A stretch of DNA of 49,022 nt, from contig JANQMC010000108.1 in NCBI GenBank assembly GCA_028280305.1, forward strand, positions 1 to 49,022, in the 5' to 3' direction. Below are positions 16,813-25,881 of this stretch, in pieces. How positions within the stretch are numbered: position 1 is the first letter of the stretch; every line of letters starts with the position of its first letter. The notes beneath the pieces are model-generated. The model worked only from the letters and a program-made list of their open reading frames with translations. It did no database searches and was not told where the DNA came from. The stretch is from Pelagibius sp. (GTDB lineage Bacteria > Pseudomonadota > Alphaproteobacteria > Kiloniellales > Kiloniellaceae). The position numbers and the translations under genes were made by a program.

Positions 16813-18558
16813 CTAATTCTTCAGCCAGGGTTGGGACTTCGCCTGCAGCTTGTTGGCCAGCAGCGAAACGGTGATCGAGATCGTCAGGATCACCACCGTA
16901 ATCGCGTTGGCGAACTGGGCGAAACCCTCCGAGGCGTAGCGAAAGGCGACCACACTCAAGACCGGCATGGTCGGGGTAAACAGCAGCACCACCAGCGAGA
17001 GGTCGCGCACGATTTTCACGAAGACCAGCAAGGCCCCCGCGGTGAGGCCGCGGATCGACAGCGGCACGGTGATCGCCGTCAGGCGGCGCAGGAAACCGGC
17101 CCCGGTCAGCTTTGCACTTTCTTCCAGATCACCGCTTACCTGCTGGATCACGGCGCGGCCGGTCTGCACGGCAAAGGGAATCAGAAAGGCGGTGGCCGCC
17201 AGCACGAGCAGGCCGAAGGTTCCGTAGAGTGCCGGGAAAGGACCGATCGGTGCGCCGTAGAGCGCGATATAGGCGGCGCCGAAGGCGATGCCGGGTACGA
17301 AAAGCGGCAGGAAACAAAGCTGGCTGACAACGGTGGGGACGACCCCGCGCTTCGCGCGCACCAGACTGTAGGACACCAGCAGGCCAAGAACGGTGCCGCA
17401 GGCCGCGACGCAGAGACCGAGACCGATGGTGATCACGATGGCGGAGAGAATGTCCGGATTGTAGGCAATGCCCGCGAGGCCCTGGGCAATGGCCGGCGTC
17501 GACTCACCCATCCAGTAGTGCAGCGTCCAGTTGGAGAACAGCGCCGCCGAGGACGGCGCAAAGCTGGAGGCGATCAGCACCAGGACCGGCACGATGGTTG
17601 AGAACACGCTGACGCCGATGGCCAGGGCACAGAGCGGCCAGCGCAGCCCGCCGAGATCGAAGCGCTTGGCCCGCCCGCCCTTGCCGGTGATGGTCGCGTA
17701 GGAGCGCCGGCCGGTAATCAGGCGATTGCCGAGCCACAGGAAGAAGGCCGAGATCAATACCAGAAGAATAGCGATGACGTAGCCGCGGGCGGTCTGGCCG
17801 ACCTCCATCATCCCGTAGATGCGGGTCGAGAGAGTCTGCATGCGTACCGGCAGGCCGAGCAGCGCGGGCACCGCGAAGTTCGATACCCCGCCGGCAAAGG
17901 ACAGCGAACCGCCGGCGATCACCGCCGGCAGAGTGACCGGCAGAATAATGCCGAAGAAGATCTTGCGGCGCTTGGCGCCGGCCATCTGCGCAGCCTCGAC
18001 GAGATCGGAATTCACCGTCGCCAGGGCAGCGGCAATCACCGTGAAGGTAAGGGAGTAGTAGTGGGTGATGAGCACGATCAACGACGGCACCATGCCCCAG
18101 GCCAGCCAGTTCGGAATGTCGAAACCGAGACCCTCGAGAAAGCCGACCTGACCGCCGATACGGTCGTTTCGGAAAAGCACGCCCCAGGCCAGCGCCGCGG
18201 CAAAGCTCGGGATCATGAACGGCAGGGTCGAGAGCACCGCGATGGTGCGGCGGAACGGGACATCCGTCATCACCACCAGCCAGGCCAGAAAGCCGCCGAT
18301 CAGCACACAGCCGCCGGCCACGCTGGCGCCGATGGTCAGGGTGTTGGTCAGCGGCTTGTAGAAGAGGTTCGGCGAGAGCCGGCTCCACAACACGTCGCCC
18401 CAGGCCTTGATGGTGTCCGGCGCCAAGGTCACCAGCGTGATCTTGAACAGCGGGGCGGCGATAAGCACCACCGCAATCACCAGGACGATGAGCATGAGGG
18501 GCCGTCCCGGGGCGGCGAAGAAGCGCCGCCCCGACCGACCGATGGCGAAATCAGCCAT
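16813..18558 (-). CDS. ABC transporter permease, two fused membrane domains (FbpB/AfuB-like)
   Basis: 581 aa, about twelve transmembrane helices in two halves, each with a BPD_transp_1 coupling region (EAAQMAGAKRRKIFFGIILP in the first; EESAKLTGAGFLRRLTAITVP in the second). This doubled form is standard for the Fe3+/phosphonate/hexose-phosphate group. It sits between the binding protein and the ATPase. Confidence 0.9.
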   Translation of the reverse strand: MADFAIGRSGRRFFAAPGRPLMLIVLVIAVVLIAAPLFKITLVTLAPDTIKAWGDVLWSRLSPNLFYKPLTNTLTIGASVAGGCVLIGGFLAWLVVMTDVPFRRTIAVLSTLPFMIPSFAAALAWGVLFRNDRIGGQVGFLEGLGFDIPNWLAWGMVPSLIVLITHYYSLTFTVIAAALATVNSDLVEAAQMAGAKRRKIFFGIILPVTLPAVIAGGSLSFAGGVSNFAVPALLGLPVRMQTLSTRIYGMMEVGQTARGYVIAILLVLISAFFLWLGNRLITGRRSYATITGKGGRAKRFDLGGLRWPLCALAIGVSVFSTIVPVLVLIASSFAPSSAALFSNWTLHYWMGESTPAIAQGLAGIAYNPDILSAIVITIGLGLCVAACGTVLGLLVSYSLVRAKRGVVPTVVSQLCFLPLFVPGIAFGAAYIALYGAPIGPFPALYGTFGLLVLAATAFLIPFAVQTGRAVIQQVSGDLEESAKLTGAGFLRRLTAITVPLSIRGLTAGALLVFVKIVRDLSLVVLLFTPTMPVLSVVAFRYASEGFAQFANAITVVILTISITVSLLANKLQAKSQPWLKN

Positions 18559-18627
18559 GGATCTTCAGTCTTTCTCCGATGCCCGGTCGGACTGCTGACC
18601 GGACTAACGCCCGGACTGCTGCCCAGC

Positions 18628-19749
18628 CTACTGCAAAGTCAGAACGAGGTCTGCGATATCGGCGCGGATCTCGGCCGTCTTTGCCGGATCCACGCGCCAG
18701 GCCGCGAATTCCGAGAGCGGCACGGCATCGGGATGCGGCGTGATGTCGGTTCGCGTCGCATAGTCGCCCGGCACATAGAAGGGCTTGAAGCCCGCGCCGC
18801 CGGTGGCAGACTCGTCCCCCATCAGGAAGTCGATAACCAGCCGCGCGGCGGCAGGATTTTTGGCGCCCTCGGCAATGCCGATCACCGCCGGGAAGACGAT
18901 CCCCGGCGAAGGCTGCACCGAATTGGCAAGCTGCAGGGCCCAGCCTTCTTCCGCATTGTCGCGGCGGTCGGAATAGCTGGTGAAACCGAGCGGCGGATTG
19001 CTCTGGCCCAGCTTGCCGACGGCGGCGTTCACGTCGTCGGTCGAGCCGACAAGAATAAGATCGTTGGCAAAGAGGTCGGCGATGAACTGTTCGCCGGCGT
19101 TGCGGGCGCCCGAGGACAGGGCGATCTTCTTGCCGAACTGCGCCTCATAGGCTTCGGCCATCGCATCGGATTGCAGCACAATCTCGGTCATGAGGTCGAG
19201 GTAGTCGCCGCGCTGCAGCGGATCGACCATCACCACCCGTCCCTTCCAGGCGTCGGTCGTCAGCGCCCAGAGGTTGTCGATGGGCGGTCCGTTCGGGTTG
19301 GCCTCCTCGTTGTACATGAGCACTTTGGTGGAGAGGCGCTGGGCCAGCAGCGGCGCCTTGAAGGCCGCCGGCACCCGGTCGGCGACACGCGGCGGCACAT
19401 AGGGCGTGACGATGCCGGCGCCGAGAAGCTTGTCGTAGACCACCGGTGCATCGGAGATGTAGATCACATCCGCGTTCACCACGCCGGCCTGATGTTCGGC
19501 CTGCAGGCGGGTGATCTGCTCGGTGGAGGAAATGTCGTAGCCGACGAGATCGATGCCCGGATAGGCTTCTTCAAAGGCTGCCTCGACCTTCTTGATCCGG
19601 CTGGTGAAGGAATAGACCACCACCTGGCCTTCAGCCTTGGCGCCGGCCAGCAGCTCCTCGGGCGACTTCATGTTCATGTCGTCGGCCTGCGCCGGCAGAA
19701 CCAGCGTGCCTGCGGCAAGAAAGGCCGCTGCTTGAAACAGTCTCTTCAT
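18628..19749 (-). CDS. ABC extracellular substrate-binding protein (AfuA/FbpA family)
   Basis: 373 aa. A Sec signal peptide (MKRLFQAAAFLAAGTLVLPAQA) precedes a mature type II periplasmic fold: AKAEGQVVVYSFTSRIKKVE, ADVIYISDAPVVYDKLLGAG, then a hinge and FLMGDESATGGAGFKPFYVP. Ferric-binding FbpA proteins hold iron with two adjacent tyrosines in the C-terminal half; I see no such YY pair. That fits AfuA-type proteins, some of which bind hexose phosphates (family knowledge). It is the first transport gene after the RpiR regulator. Confidence 0.87.
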   Translation of the reverse strand: MKRLFQAAAFLAAGTLVLPAQADDMNMKSPEELLAGAKAEGQVVVYSFTSRIKKVEAAFEEAYPGIDLVGYDISSTEQITRLQAEHQAGVVNADVIYISDAPVVYDKLLGAGIVTPYVPPRVADRVPAAFKAPLLAQRLSTKVLMYNEEANPNGPPIDNLWALTTDAWKGRVVMVDPLQRGDYLDLMTEIVLQSDAMAEAYEAQFGKKIALSSGARNAGEQFIADLFANDLILVGSTDDVNAAVGKLGQSNPPLGFTSYSDRRDNAEEGWALQLANSVQPSPGIVFPAVIGIAEGAKNPAAARLVIDFLMGDESATGGAGFKPFYVPGDYATRTDITPHPDAVPLSEFAAWRVDPAKTAEIRADIADLVLTLQ

Positions 19750-19772
19750 GATCCGGTCTCCCCTATTGGATG

Positions 19773-20612
19773 TCAGGATTCAAAGCGTTTGATCAGCTCT
19801 CCAAGAGCTTCCAGCGTGCGCAGCGAGCGGTCTTCGTCGCGCCGCGCCAATTGCAGGATGAGGGCGTTACAAATCGTCATCGGCACGATCAGCGACTGGA
19901 AACCTTCGCGGCGCCCGCTGCGCGGTGCGGAAACCAGATGGTCCGCCGCCGGGCTGAGAGTCGGTCCCACGGCGCCGGTGATCGCGATGCTCGATGCCCC
20001 ACGGGTCTTGGCCAGTTCAACCACTGCGCCGTAGTGACGCGGCTGGCGCCGGAACGCGAAGGCAAGCACCGCATCCTCCGGCGTCAACTCGACCATCTGT
20101 TCGGCGAGGTCACGACCGTCGCCGCGCAGACGCACGACGCTCATCCCGAAACGCCGCAGGCGGCGTTCCATCATCACGGCCAGGGCCTCCGCATTGCCGC
20201 GTGCGAAGACGAAAATTTTTCTGGCGTTGTAAAGCTTGCCGGCGATCTCTTCGATCTGCTCGATCGAAAGGTATTCCTGCAAAGCCTCCAGGGCGGCGGC
20301 TTCCTGCACCACCAGTTCGGCGATCAGGTTGGCGCCGCGCGTGTCCTCAAGAGTGGTGCGCACCCGCACCGCCGGGTCGGTGCGGGCGATGAACTCCTCC
20401 CGCAACGCATCGCGAAAACCGGCGTAACTCTGGAAACCCAACTTGCGGGCGAGGCGCGAGGCGGTGGCTTCATGGACGCCGATGGACTGCGCCAGATCGG
20501 CAGCGGTTCCCAGCGCGGCATCGCGCGGCTTGGCGACGATCTCCTGCACCATCCTGCGTTCCGACGGCGTCAGCCGGTCGGCCGCATCTTTCATGCGAAC
20601 CACAATGGACAA
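19773..20612 (-). CDS. MurR/RpiR family regulator (HTH + SIS domain)
   Basis: 279 aa. An N-terminal HTH_6 domain (ERRMVQEIVAKPRDAALGTA; GVHEATASRLARKLGFQSYA) is joined to a SIS domain (about 120-260: KIFVFARGNAEALAVMMERR) that binds phosphosugars. I start at TTG 20612 because GGAGGA lies nine bases before it; ATG at 20594 and GTG at 20603 are alternatives. The 23-base gap to the binding-protein gene and the shared strand make it the operon's first gene and probably its controller, with a phosphorylated sugar as inducer. Confidence 0.85.
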   Translation of the reverse strand: MSIVVRMKDAADRLTPSERRMVQEIVAKPRDAALGTAADLAQSIGVHEATASRLARKLGFQSYAGFRDALREEFIARTDPAVRVRTTLEDTRGANLIAELVVQEAAALEALQEYLSIEQIEEIAGKLYNARKIFVFARGNAEALAVMMERRLRRFGMSVVRLRGDGRDLAEQMVELTPEDAVLAFAFRRQPRHYGAVVELAKTRGASSIAITGAVGPTLSPAADHLVSAPRSGRREGFQSLIVPMTICNALILQLARRDEDRSLRTLEALGELIKRFES

Positions 20613-20667
20613 TTTGACGGCTCCTCCCCAGTCCCGCTTTGCACGGGAACATCTTATGCCAGTAATA

Positions 20668-20692
20668 TTGCATAATGATGACACAGATGCAA
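20668..20692 (-). promoter_or_regulatory. Inverted repeat upstream of the rpiR-type gene, candidate operator
   Basis: TTGCAT (20668-20673) and ATGCAA (20687-20692) are inverted around 13 bases in the AT-rich stretch before the RpiR gene, where the operon promoter must lie. RpiR proteins commonly bind inverted repeats of this size. No -35/-10 pair can be assigned firmly. Confidence 0.4.
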
Positions 20693-20822
20693 GCAAACTT
20701 GCAGAAACAGCAAGAAGCCAGCCCCTCCGGACCCGTGGTTTGGCACCCGGCGGGGTGAGGAAGACAGCGCTCTAGGAATCCGAAAAGATTGTTTTAGCTG
20801 GACTTTTCAGTAAGTGAGGCGT

Positions 20823-21503
20823 CTAGCGGCGGGCGCCGCGAAGACGGCTGCCGCGGTTTCGCGCCAGCCCCTTTCCTGCCTCGGCGAAGCGCCCGAAGAG
20901 ACGGTCCGGCAGGTTCATCGCCGCAGAGACGCCCTTGCCCAGGCGGCCGGCGACCTTCAGCACCTCGGCAATCCGGCGGTCCAGGAAGGCCCAGGTGGCG
21001 GCATAGTCGTCGGACTTGTCGTTCAGCCAGTACAACAGCGTAGAGGAGTAGACACCGGCGAGCAGGCCGCGCTTGGTATAGAAGTTATAGTCGGTCGCGG
21101 TGTCACCGGCGGCATACCAGATGGCATCCACCGTGCGGTAAAGACAACGCAGCCCGCTGGCGACGTACTGAGGCATCGCAAAGAAGGCCAGGGCCCGCCT
21201 TGCCGCCTCGCGATGGGCGGCGACCGCTTCCAGGCGCAAACGCACGCCCGCCGTCACCTTGTCGCGCACCTTCATCGACTCCAGATCCAGGCGCTCCAGG
21301 CCGGCCAGCATCTGACGGTCGGCCTCACTGCTGAAAGCGCGGATCATCTCCTCCGGGCCGCCGGGGTAGAGGCGTCGTGCTTCGACGGGATCGATCTCAA
21401 GGTCTTTCGCCGCCGCATCGATCGCCCGCCAGGTCCAGCCGTCGAAAGGCACATGCCGCAGAGCCGCATCCAGCAGGGCCAGTCTTTTCTTGTCGTCAGC
21501 CAT
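20823..21503 (-). CDS. COQ9 family protein (ubiquinone biosynthesis)
   Basis: 226 aa. The N-terminal helical bundle is TetR-like (RLALLDAALRHVPFDGWTWR) and the C-terminal half has DYNFYTKRGLLAGVYSSTLL, the most conserved stretch of COQ9. COQ9 binds lipid and presents quinone intermediates to COQ7-type hydroxylases. I start at ATG 21503, which overlaps the end of the deformylase gene by eight bases; the frame is open further upstream inside def but without family character. Ubiquinone synthesis is also represented by ubiX. Confidence 0.88.
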   Translation of the reverse strand: MADDKKRLALLDAALRHVPFDGWTWRAIDAAAKDLEIDPVEARRLYPGGPEEMIRAFSSEADRQMLAGLERLDLESMKVRDKVTAGVRLRLEAVAAHREAARRALAFFAMPQYVASGLRCLYRTVDAIWYAAGDTATDYNFYTKRGLLAGVYSSTLLYWLNDKSDDYAATWAFLDRRIAEVLKVAGRLGKGVSAAMNLPDRLFGRFAEAGKGLARNRGSRLRGARR

Positions 21504-22146
21504 GATCTTGCAGAACCTCGTCTTCGCCCAAGGGCGTTTCACCGGAGAATTCGCCTCCGGCCGGCTCGGATGGCGGCGCCTCCTCCGCCGTCTGGGCCCG
21601 CATGGCCTCCTCGGCGAAAGCCAGCATCGACAAGTCTGTCATGCGCTGCGGATAGAGAATACCGTCCAAATGGTCGCACTCATGCTGAACCACCCGGGCA
21701 TGGAAACCGCCGGCCTCGCGTTCAATGACGTCACCTTCCAGGGTTTGGCCCCGATATCGGATCCGCTGCGGGCGCGGCACCTGGCCGACCAGGCCGGGTA
21801 CGGAGAGGCAGGCCTCCGGCCCCAGCGCGACCGCGTCGTCCAGGACTTCGATCTCAGGGTTGATCAGGATCGTCAGCGGCACCGCACGGCTGTCCGCCGT
21901 CTCCCGAAGGTCGGCGCCGTTCCCCGCGTCTTCCGCAGCGGCACGGGCCCCTGCGACAAAGAACACCACGACCCGCAAGGGAACATGGACCTGTGGGGCC
22001 GCCAGGCCGGTACCACCGGCGTCGTCCATGGTTTCCAGCATATCGCGCACCAGACGGTGGATCTCCGGCGCCCGGGGGTCGGCCACAGGATCGGCCTTCC
22101 GGCGCAGAATCGGATGGCCCATACGGGCAATTTTCAAGATCGCCAT
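21496..22146 (-). CDS. def: Peptide deformylase
   Basis: 216 aa. Removes the formyl group from nascent proteins. Motif 1 is GTGLAAPQ (45-52). Motif 2 reads EACLS (111-115), with Ala where EGCLS is usual. Motif 3 is HECDH (155-159). The metal ligands Cys113, His155 and His159 and the catalytic Glu156 are all present, so it should be active. A C-terminal tail (about 175-216) is rich in Glu and Pro and extra to the core. The changed motif 2 and the COQ9 partner suggest a secondary deformylase rather than the fmt-linked one. Confidence 0.9.
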   Translation of the reverse strand: MAILKIARMGHPILRRKADPVADPRAPEIHRLVRDMLETMDDAGGTGLAAPQVHVPLRVVVFFVAGARAAAEDAGNGADLRETADSRAVPLTILINPEIEVLDDAVALGPEACLSVPGLVGQVPRPQRIRYRGQTLEGDVIEREAGGFHARVVQHECDHLDGILYPQRMTDLSMLAFAEEAMRAQTAEEAPPSEPAGGEFSGETPLGEDEVLQDHG

Positions 22147-22543
22147 GGGATTAATATGGCGGCGCGCCTCCAGTGGGTAAAGGCGCCGCAGCCGGCGAAT
22201 CGGCCAAAATCCGGCCGCCTGAGACCGGGGCGCTGCCGCGCGTCAGCCAGGGCCCTGGCCCGCAATACCGGGCGGGGGGCCGGTACAGGGCGGCAGAAGG
22301 CCGGATTCTCCAGCGCAGATCGGGAAAATAAGTCGGAAATTGGCGGGATTCCGGCGATTTGGGCTGCCTTTTTCTGCGAGAAAAGCCTTCCTTTTCCCGG
22401 CACCCTATGATACCAACCGGCCATCCCTCGCAGCATAAAGGCTGCGGGCAAGGTTATTTTGCCTCAACATCAGAGTAATTCGGCCCCGAAAACCCGCCGG
22501 GATGCGTGTTTTTCGTGGCTCCAGAGAGGAGCACTGAGCGTCT
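22147..22543. other. Intergenic region between def and rpsU
   Basis: About 400 bases with no supported gene. It must carry the divergent promoters of def and rpsU. A small stem CTCGCAGC/GCTGCGGG (about 22427-22448) lies about 95 bases before rpsU. A GC-rich stretch near 22210-22290 has no reading frame with family character. Confidence 0.4.
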
Positions 22544-22747
22544 GTGCAAGTTCAGGTTCGAGACAATAACGTCGATCAAGCCCTTCGTGCGCTGAAGAAA
22601 AAGCTGCAGCGTGAAGGCGTCTTCCGTGAGATGAAACTCCGCCGCAACTTTGAAAAGCCCTCTGCCCGCAAGAAGCGTGAGCGCGCCGAAGCCGTGCGCC
22701 GCTATCGCAAGCTGCTGCGCAAGCGCATGGAGCGCGAAGGCTTCTAG
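22544..22747 (+). CDS. rpsU: 30S ribosomal protein bS21
   Basis: 67 aa. [20 protein letters not shown] begins the alphaproteobacterial bS21 sequence, followed by a highly basic tail ([20 protein letters not shown] and so on). It helps the 30S subunit engage messages. The start is GTG at 22544, with GAGGAG about ten bases upstream. It is a single-gene unit closed by a strong terminator at 22864-22890. Confidence 0.95.
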   Translation: MQVQVRDNNVDQALRALKKKLQREGVFREMKLRRNFEKPSARKKRERAEAVRRYRKLLRKRMEREGF

Positions 22748-22863
22748 AAAGAGTCTGTGCGGAACGCGGCGCGTTGACCGATGTCGGCGCGCTTGCGGAC
22801 TGCTTACGGCGCCGGTTGTGATGGCCGGTTGTGACGGGCGGAAACCTCTGTCGTCACACAAAG

Positions 22864-22890
22864 AAAAAGCGGGTGTTTCGCCCGCTTTTT
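22864..22890 (+). terminator. Rho-independent terminator of rpsU
   Basis: AAAAAGCGGG (22864-22873) pairs fully with CCCGCTTTTT (22881-22890) over a seven-base loop, ending in five T residues. The A tract on the other side makes it potentially bidirectional, also serving the GNAT gene that converges from the right. Confidence 0.88.
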
Positions 22891-22966
22891 GCATTTCTCA
22901 AAAGACTTCTCGGATGGCGCCGCTGCGCCTGGTCGGATGGCGTCGTTACGCCTGGACCGCGCCGCG

Positions 22967-23536
22967 CTAGGCGGCCGAGGCGCTGTCGGCTTCGGCCGGT
23001 ATCACCTTGGCCATATGCACGGACATCAGCGGGTCGACATCCGGTGCCGTAAAGGGCAGCCGTCCGACCTCTTCGTAGCCGAGCTTGCGATAAAGCGGCA
23101 CCCCGGTCAGCGTCGCCCAGAGTTCCAGGAGCCGGCAGCCCGCCGCCACCGCCCGTTCTTCGGAGAGGCGCACGAGCTGAGAACCCAGTCCCCTGCGCGT
23201 ATGCTTGGGATGAACGAAAACCGAGCGGATCTTGGCCGAATCCGCTGAAATTCCCTCACAGACGACGCTTTGCTCACCTTCTTTGGTCTCAAAGATGGGC
23301 ATACGCCGGGACCAACCGCCACTGGCGATGATCCGCCCCTCCAACTCGGCCACGAAATAGGTTCCGTCGTCGATCAGGGTGGGATCGTAAGTGCCGAAAT
23401 AGCCGATAAAGGCTTCGATCTGGCGGGCTGTGTAGTCGGCGGAATTCAACCCGTGAACCGACAGAAAGTGCATGGCCTCGATTGCCGGTTTGTCATCCGG
23501 CTGGGCAAGGCGGATAGACAGGCCGTCGTTTGTCAT
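22967..23536 (-). CDS. GNAT family N-acetyltransferase
   Basis: 189 aa. LSIRLAQPDDKPAIEAMH begins the GNAT fold. KIRSVFVHPKHTRRGLGSQL carries the R/Q-x-x-G-x-G/A acetyl-CoA loop (RRGLGS), followed by ELWATLTGVPLYRKLGYEEV. The acceptor is unknown. The start at 23536 gives a typical N-terminus; the frame is open upstream to 23866, but that extension has no GNAT character. Confidence 0.82.
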   Translation of the reverse strand: MTNDGLSIRLAQPDDKPAIEAMHFLSVHGLNSADYTARQIEAFIGYFGTYDPTLIDDGTYFVAELEGRIIASGGWSRRMPIFETKEGEQSVVCEGISADSAKIRSVFVHPKHTRRGLGSQLVRLSEERAVAAGCRLLELWATLTGVPLYRKLGYEEVGRLPFTAPDVDPLMSVHMAKVIPAEADSASAA

Positions 23537-23944
23537 ATCAAGGCTGTCACGGTTGGTTTCTTGGACTGGCGTTGTCAGGCTCGAACTCTTGGTCTCGAAT
23601 CCTGGGCAAAAAAGCGTTGCGCGTGCGATGCAGGACACAAGATCACGAAAGGTCCTTACCACGTCCCTGCGACGGAGTCGCCGCATGAACCGCCTCAGGA
23701 GCGTGAAACCCGCCAATGGCCCGGTTCCCAGCACCGCACGCAGAGAAACCATGACAGGCGATTGTTTCAGGCCGTTTTCGCGGTAAAGCGCAAATTGTAT
23801 TGATTGTTTCTGGAAAGATCCGGGCTTGAGGCAAAGCGGCACCAGCCCGCTCACCGTCCGGACCATCCGCCGGATGCCGAAGACGGGAAGCAGGCTGCTA
23901 CCCTAATGCCATGAAAAACCTTGAAAACGCCTCTTCCGGCGCTG
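23537..23944. other. Intergenic region upstream of the GNAT gene
   Basis: About 400 bases. The GNAT frame stays open through much of it, but the translated sequence resembles no family I know and its codon use is unlike a gene. The GNAT promoter probably lies here. I see nothing else that I can support. Confidence 0.35.
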
Positions 23945-24082
23945 GAGCAGATCCGGGTTTGATGGAATCGCTTTAGCGGTCCATCAAACCCGGTGAATCT
24001 GCTCTAACATGTTGAGATCGGTCGGATTCACACGTTTTGTCGAAAACACGAAGTGGTTCCGACAAAACGTGATCCGATCTAG
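23945..24082. repeat. Two adjoining extragenic palindromes
   Basis: First unit: GAGCAGAT ... ATCTGCTC (23945-23952, 23997-24004) encloses a 14-bp stem CCGGGTTTGATGGA/TCCATCAAACCCGG (23953-23966, 23980-23993). Second unit: CACGTTTTGTCG/CGACAAAACGTG (24031-24042, 24060-24071), ending GATCCGATCTAG. The TAG stop of the TPR gene (24079-24081, minus strand) is part of that last CTAG. They belong with the elements at 12200, 14944 and 31423 by their CTAG/GGATC edges. Confidence 0.7.
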
Positions 24083-25731
24083 GCGACCAGGACCTGGTGC
24101 ATGCGCTGCAAGGCCGCGGCCCGCTCGTTCTCGCGTCCCGTTTCGGCAAACAGCTCTGCCGCCCGGCGATAATCCTCCGCCGCCGACATGACGTCACCCA
24201 GGCGCGCCCGGCAGTCGCCACGGCCCATATAGGCCCAGGGCTCCACCGGGTTCAGGGCGATGTCCTGTTCGAAATCGCCGAGGGCATCCTCGAAGGAGCC
24301 CTGACGGAGCAGAAACCGCCCCCGAAGGTGATAGGACTTGGCGTGATCTCCCTTAAGCGTGATCGCCCGGTCAAGATCTTCCAACGCACCCTTGGTGTTG
24401 CGCAGACGCTCGTGCCACTTCGACCGCTCCAGCAGCGCCGGTACACAGTTCGGCGCGCGGGACAAGGCCTCATTGCAGTCCGCGATGGCACGGGAGAAAT
24501 TCTTCAGGGCGCCGAAACACTGCGCACGCTCCATGAAGAGAAACGCCTTGCCGTCCTCGCGCGCCAGCGCGGCGTTGAGATCCAGAATCGCAAGGCGCAT
24601 CTCGCCGAGGCGGCTGTAGCACTGACCACGGCGGGCATGGGCCTGCCAGGAACCGGGCTCGAACTCGAGCTCGCGCGTGTAGTCTTCAATGGCGCCGCGA
24701 TAATCCTCGCGACGCTGACGCAGGCGGGCGCGATTGGCATAGCCCGGCGCAAAGGTCGGATCGAGTGCGATGGAGCTATCGTAGTCTTCCGCCGCTTCGG
24801 CCAGCTTGCCCTGGGCTTCCCGGGCAACGCCACGGCGGTTGAAGATGCTGGCTTCTTCGGGGGCGATCAGGGAAGCACCGTCGAGGTCCGCTTCCGCCTC
24901 CGCATGGCGCTTCAGCCGGCTGAGGGCGGCAGCGCGATGAAAAAGCGTCACCACCTGCTCCCCGGCGAGGTCGATGGCCATGGTGAGATCCGCGACAGCC
25001 TTCAGATAGTCATGCCGTTCCAGATGGCAGAGCCCGCGGTTGGAGTAGGCCGCTGCGAAGCAGGGATCAACGCGGATGGCAGCATCGAAGTCGCAAAGCG
25101 CCCCGGTCAGGTCGCCTTTTTCCCGGCGCACCATGCCCTTGCCGTTGTGGGCTGCGGCCCAGCCGGCGCCATGGATACCCGCCTGTTCGAAATCGTCGAT
25201 GGCCAGATAGGTGTAACCCAGCTTGCGGTAGCTGTAGGCGCGCTCCATCAAAAAACGGCCATTGCGGGGATCGCAGGCCAAAGCGGCGGAAAACTCGACC
25301 ACCGCACCCTGATGATCGCCGCCCTCGGCCCGCTCCAGGCCGCGCTGAAAACAGTCTTCGGCATCCCGTTGCCGGGTGTCGGGCTTCGGCTGCGCGTCGA
25401 GAGACCCGAGATCGGCGGCGAGCTGACGGTCCTGAATAGCGCGATCTGCCGTGGGCTGCGCGGAGTCGCGGGGCCCCAGCGCGCGCATCAGCGGCTCGGC
25501 CGCGGGATCGCCCGCCTCCTGGGACGCCGTCTCATCCGCCCGGTCATTCGAGGCTTGGAGATTCATGGAGTCCAGCAGCGTGAAACCCTCAAGACCGACC
25601 AGGCGCCGCGAACGGCCGTCCAGCGGCAAGTCTGTAGGAAAAAGATCACACGGAAAGCGCTTCGAAAGCTGCGGCCCGTTCTCCGCTTTCGCCCCATTTT
25701 CCGCTTTCGCACTTTCATGCTGGCCAGCCAT
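24079..25731 (-). CDS. Large TPR-repeat protein, function unknown
   Basis: 550 aa, no signal peptide. Residues about 1-140 are low in structure and include the small repeat AKAENGAKAENG; from about 150 to the end there are roughly ten consecutive TPR units (for example DCFQRGLERAEGGDHQGAVV; AYSNRGLCHLERHDYLKAVA; AYMGRGDCRARLGDVMSAAE). It should form a long superhelical scaffold for protein binding. ATG at 25731 is chosen for GAGGGAAG just before it. The stop codon is provided by the palindrome at its 3' end. Confidence 0.78.
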   Translation of the reverse strand: MAGQHESAKAENGAKAENGPQLSKRFPCDLFPTDLPLDGRSRRLVGLEGFTLLDSMNLQASNDRADETASQEAGDPAAEPLMRALGPRDSAQPTADRAIQDRQLAADLGSLDAQPKPDTRQRDAEDCFQRGLERAEGGDHQGAVVEFSAALACDPRNGRFLMERAYSYRKLGYTYLAIDDFEQAGIHGAGWAAAHNGKGMVRREKGDLTGALCDFDAAIRVDPCFAAAYSNRGLCHLERHDYLKAVADLTMAIDLAGEQVVTLFHRAAALSRLKRHAEAEADLDGASLIAPEEASIFNRRGVAREAQGKLAEAAEDYDSSIALDPTFAPGYANRARLRQRREDYRGAIEDYTRELEFEPGSWQAHARRGQCYSRLGEMRLAILDLNAALAREDGKAFLFMERAQCFGALKNFSRAIADCNEALSRAPNCVPALLERSKWHERLRNTKGALEDLDRAITLKGDHAKSYHLRGRFLLRQGSFEDALGDFEQDIALNPVEPWAYMGRGDCRARLGDVMSAAEDYRRAAELFAETGRENERAAALQRMHQVLVA

Positions 25732-25881
25732 TGTGCTTCCCTCACTGGACGTTACATGGCTGGAAGATGCCCGCCCGCCGGCTCCGGCTCTGTGGGGAAA
25801 ATCACACCAAGGGAAAAAGACGGCGATTCCGGGGTAACCCAGGGTAGCCAAGAGCCTCAAGAGCTCTCCAGATCGGCTTTT

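Noticed and set aside
15748..17601. A 617-codon open frame on the plus strand across the ABC ATPase and permease genes
   Set aside because: It crosses two real genes of the other strand and has low-complexity His/Gln/Gly/Arg composition.
22908..22960. Imperfect tandem repeat of about 23 bases (GGATGGCG..CG.T.CGCCTGGTC) after rpsU
   Set aside because: Only two diverged copies, with no link to a gene or structure; not enough to call an element.
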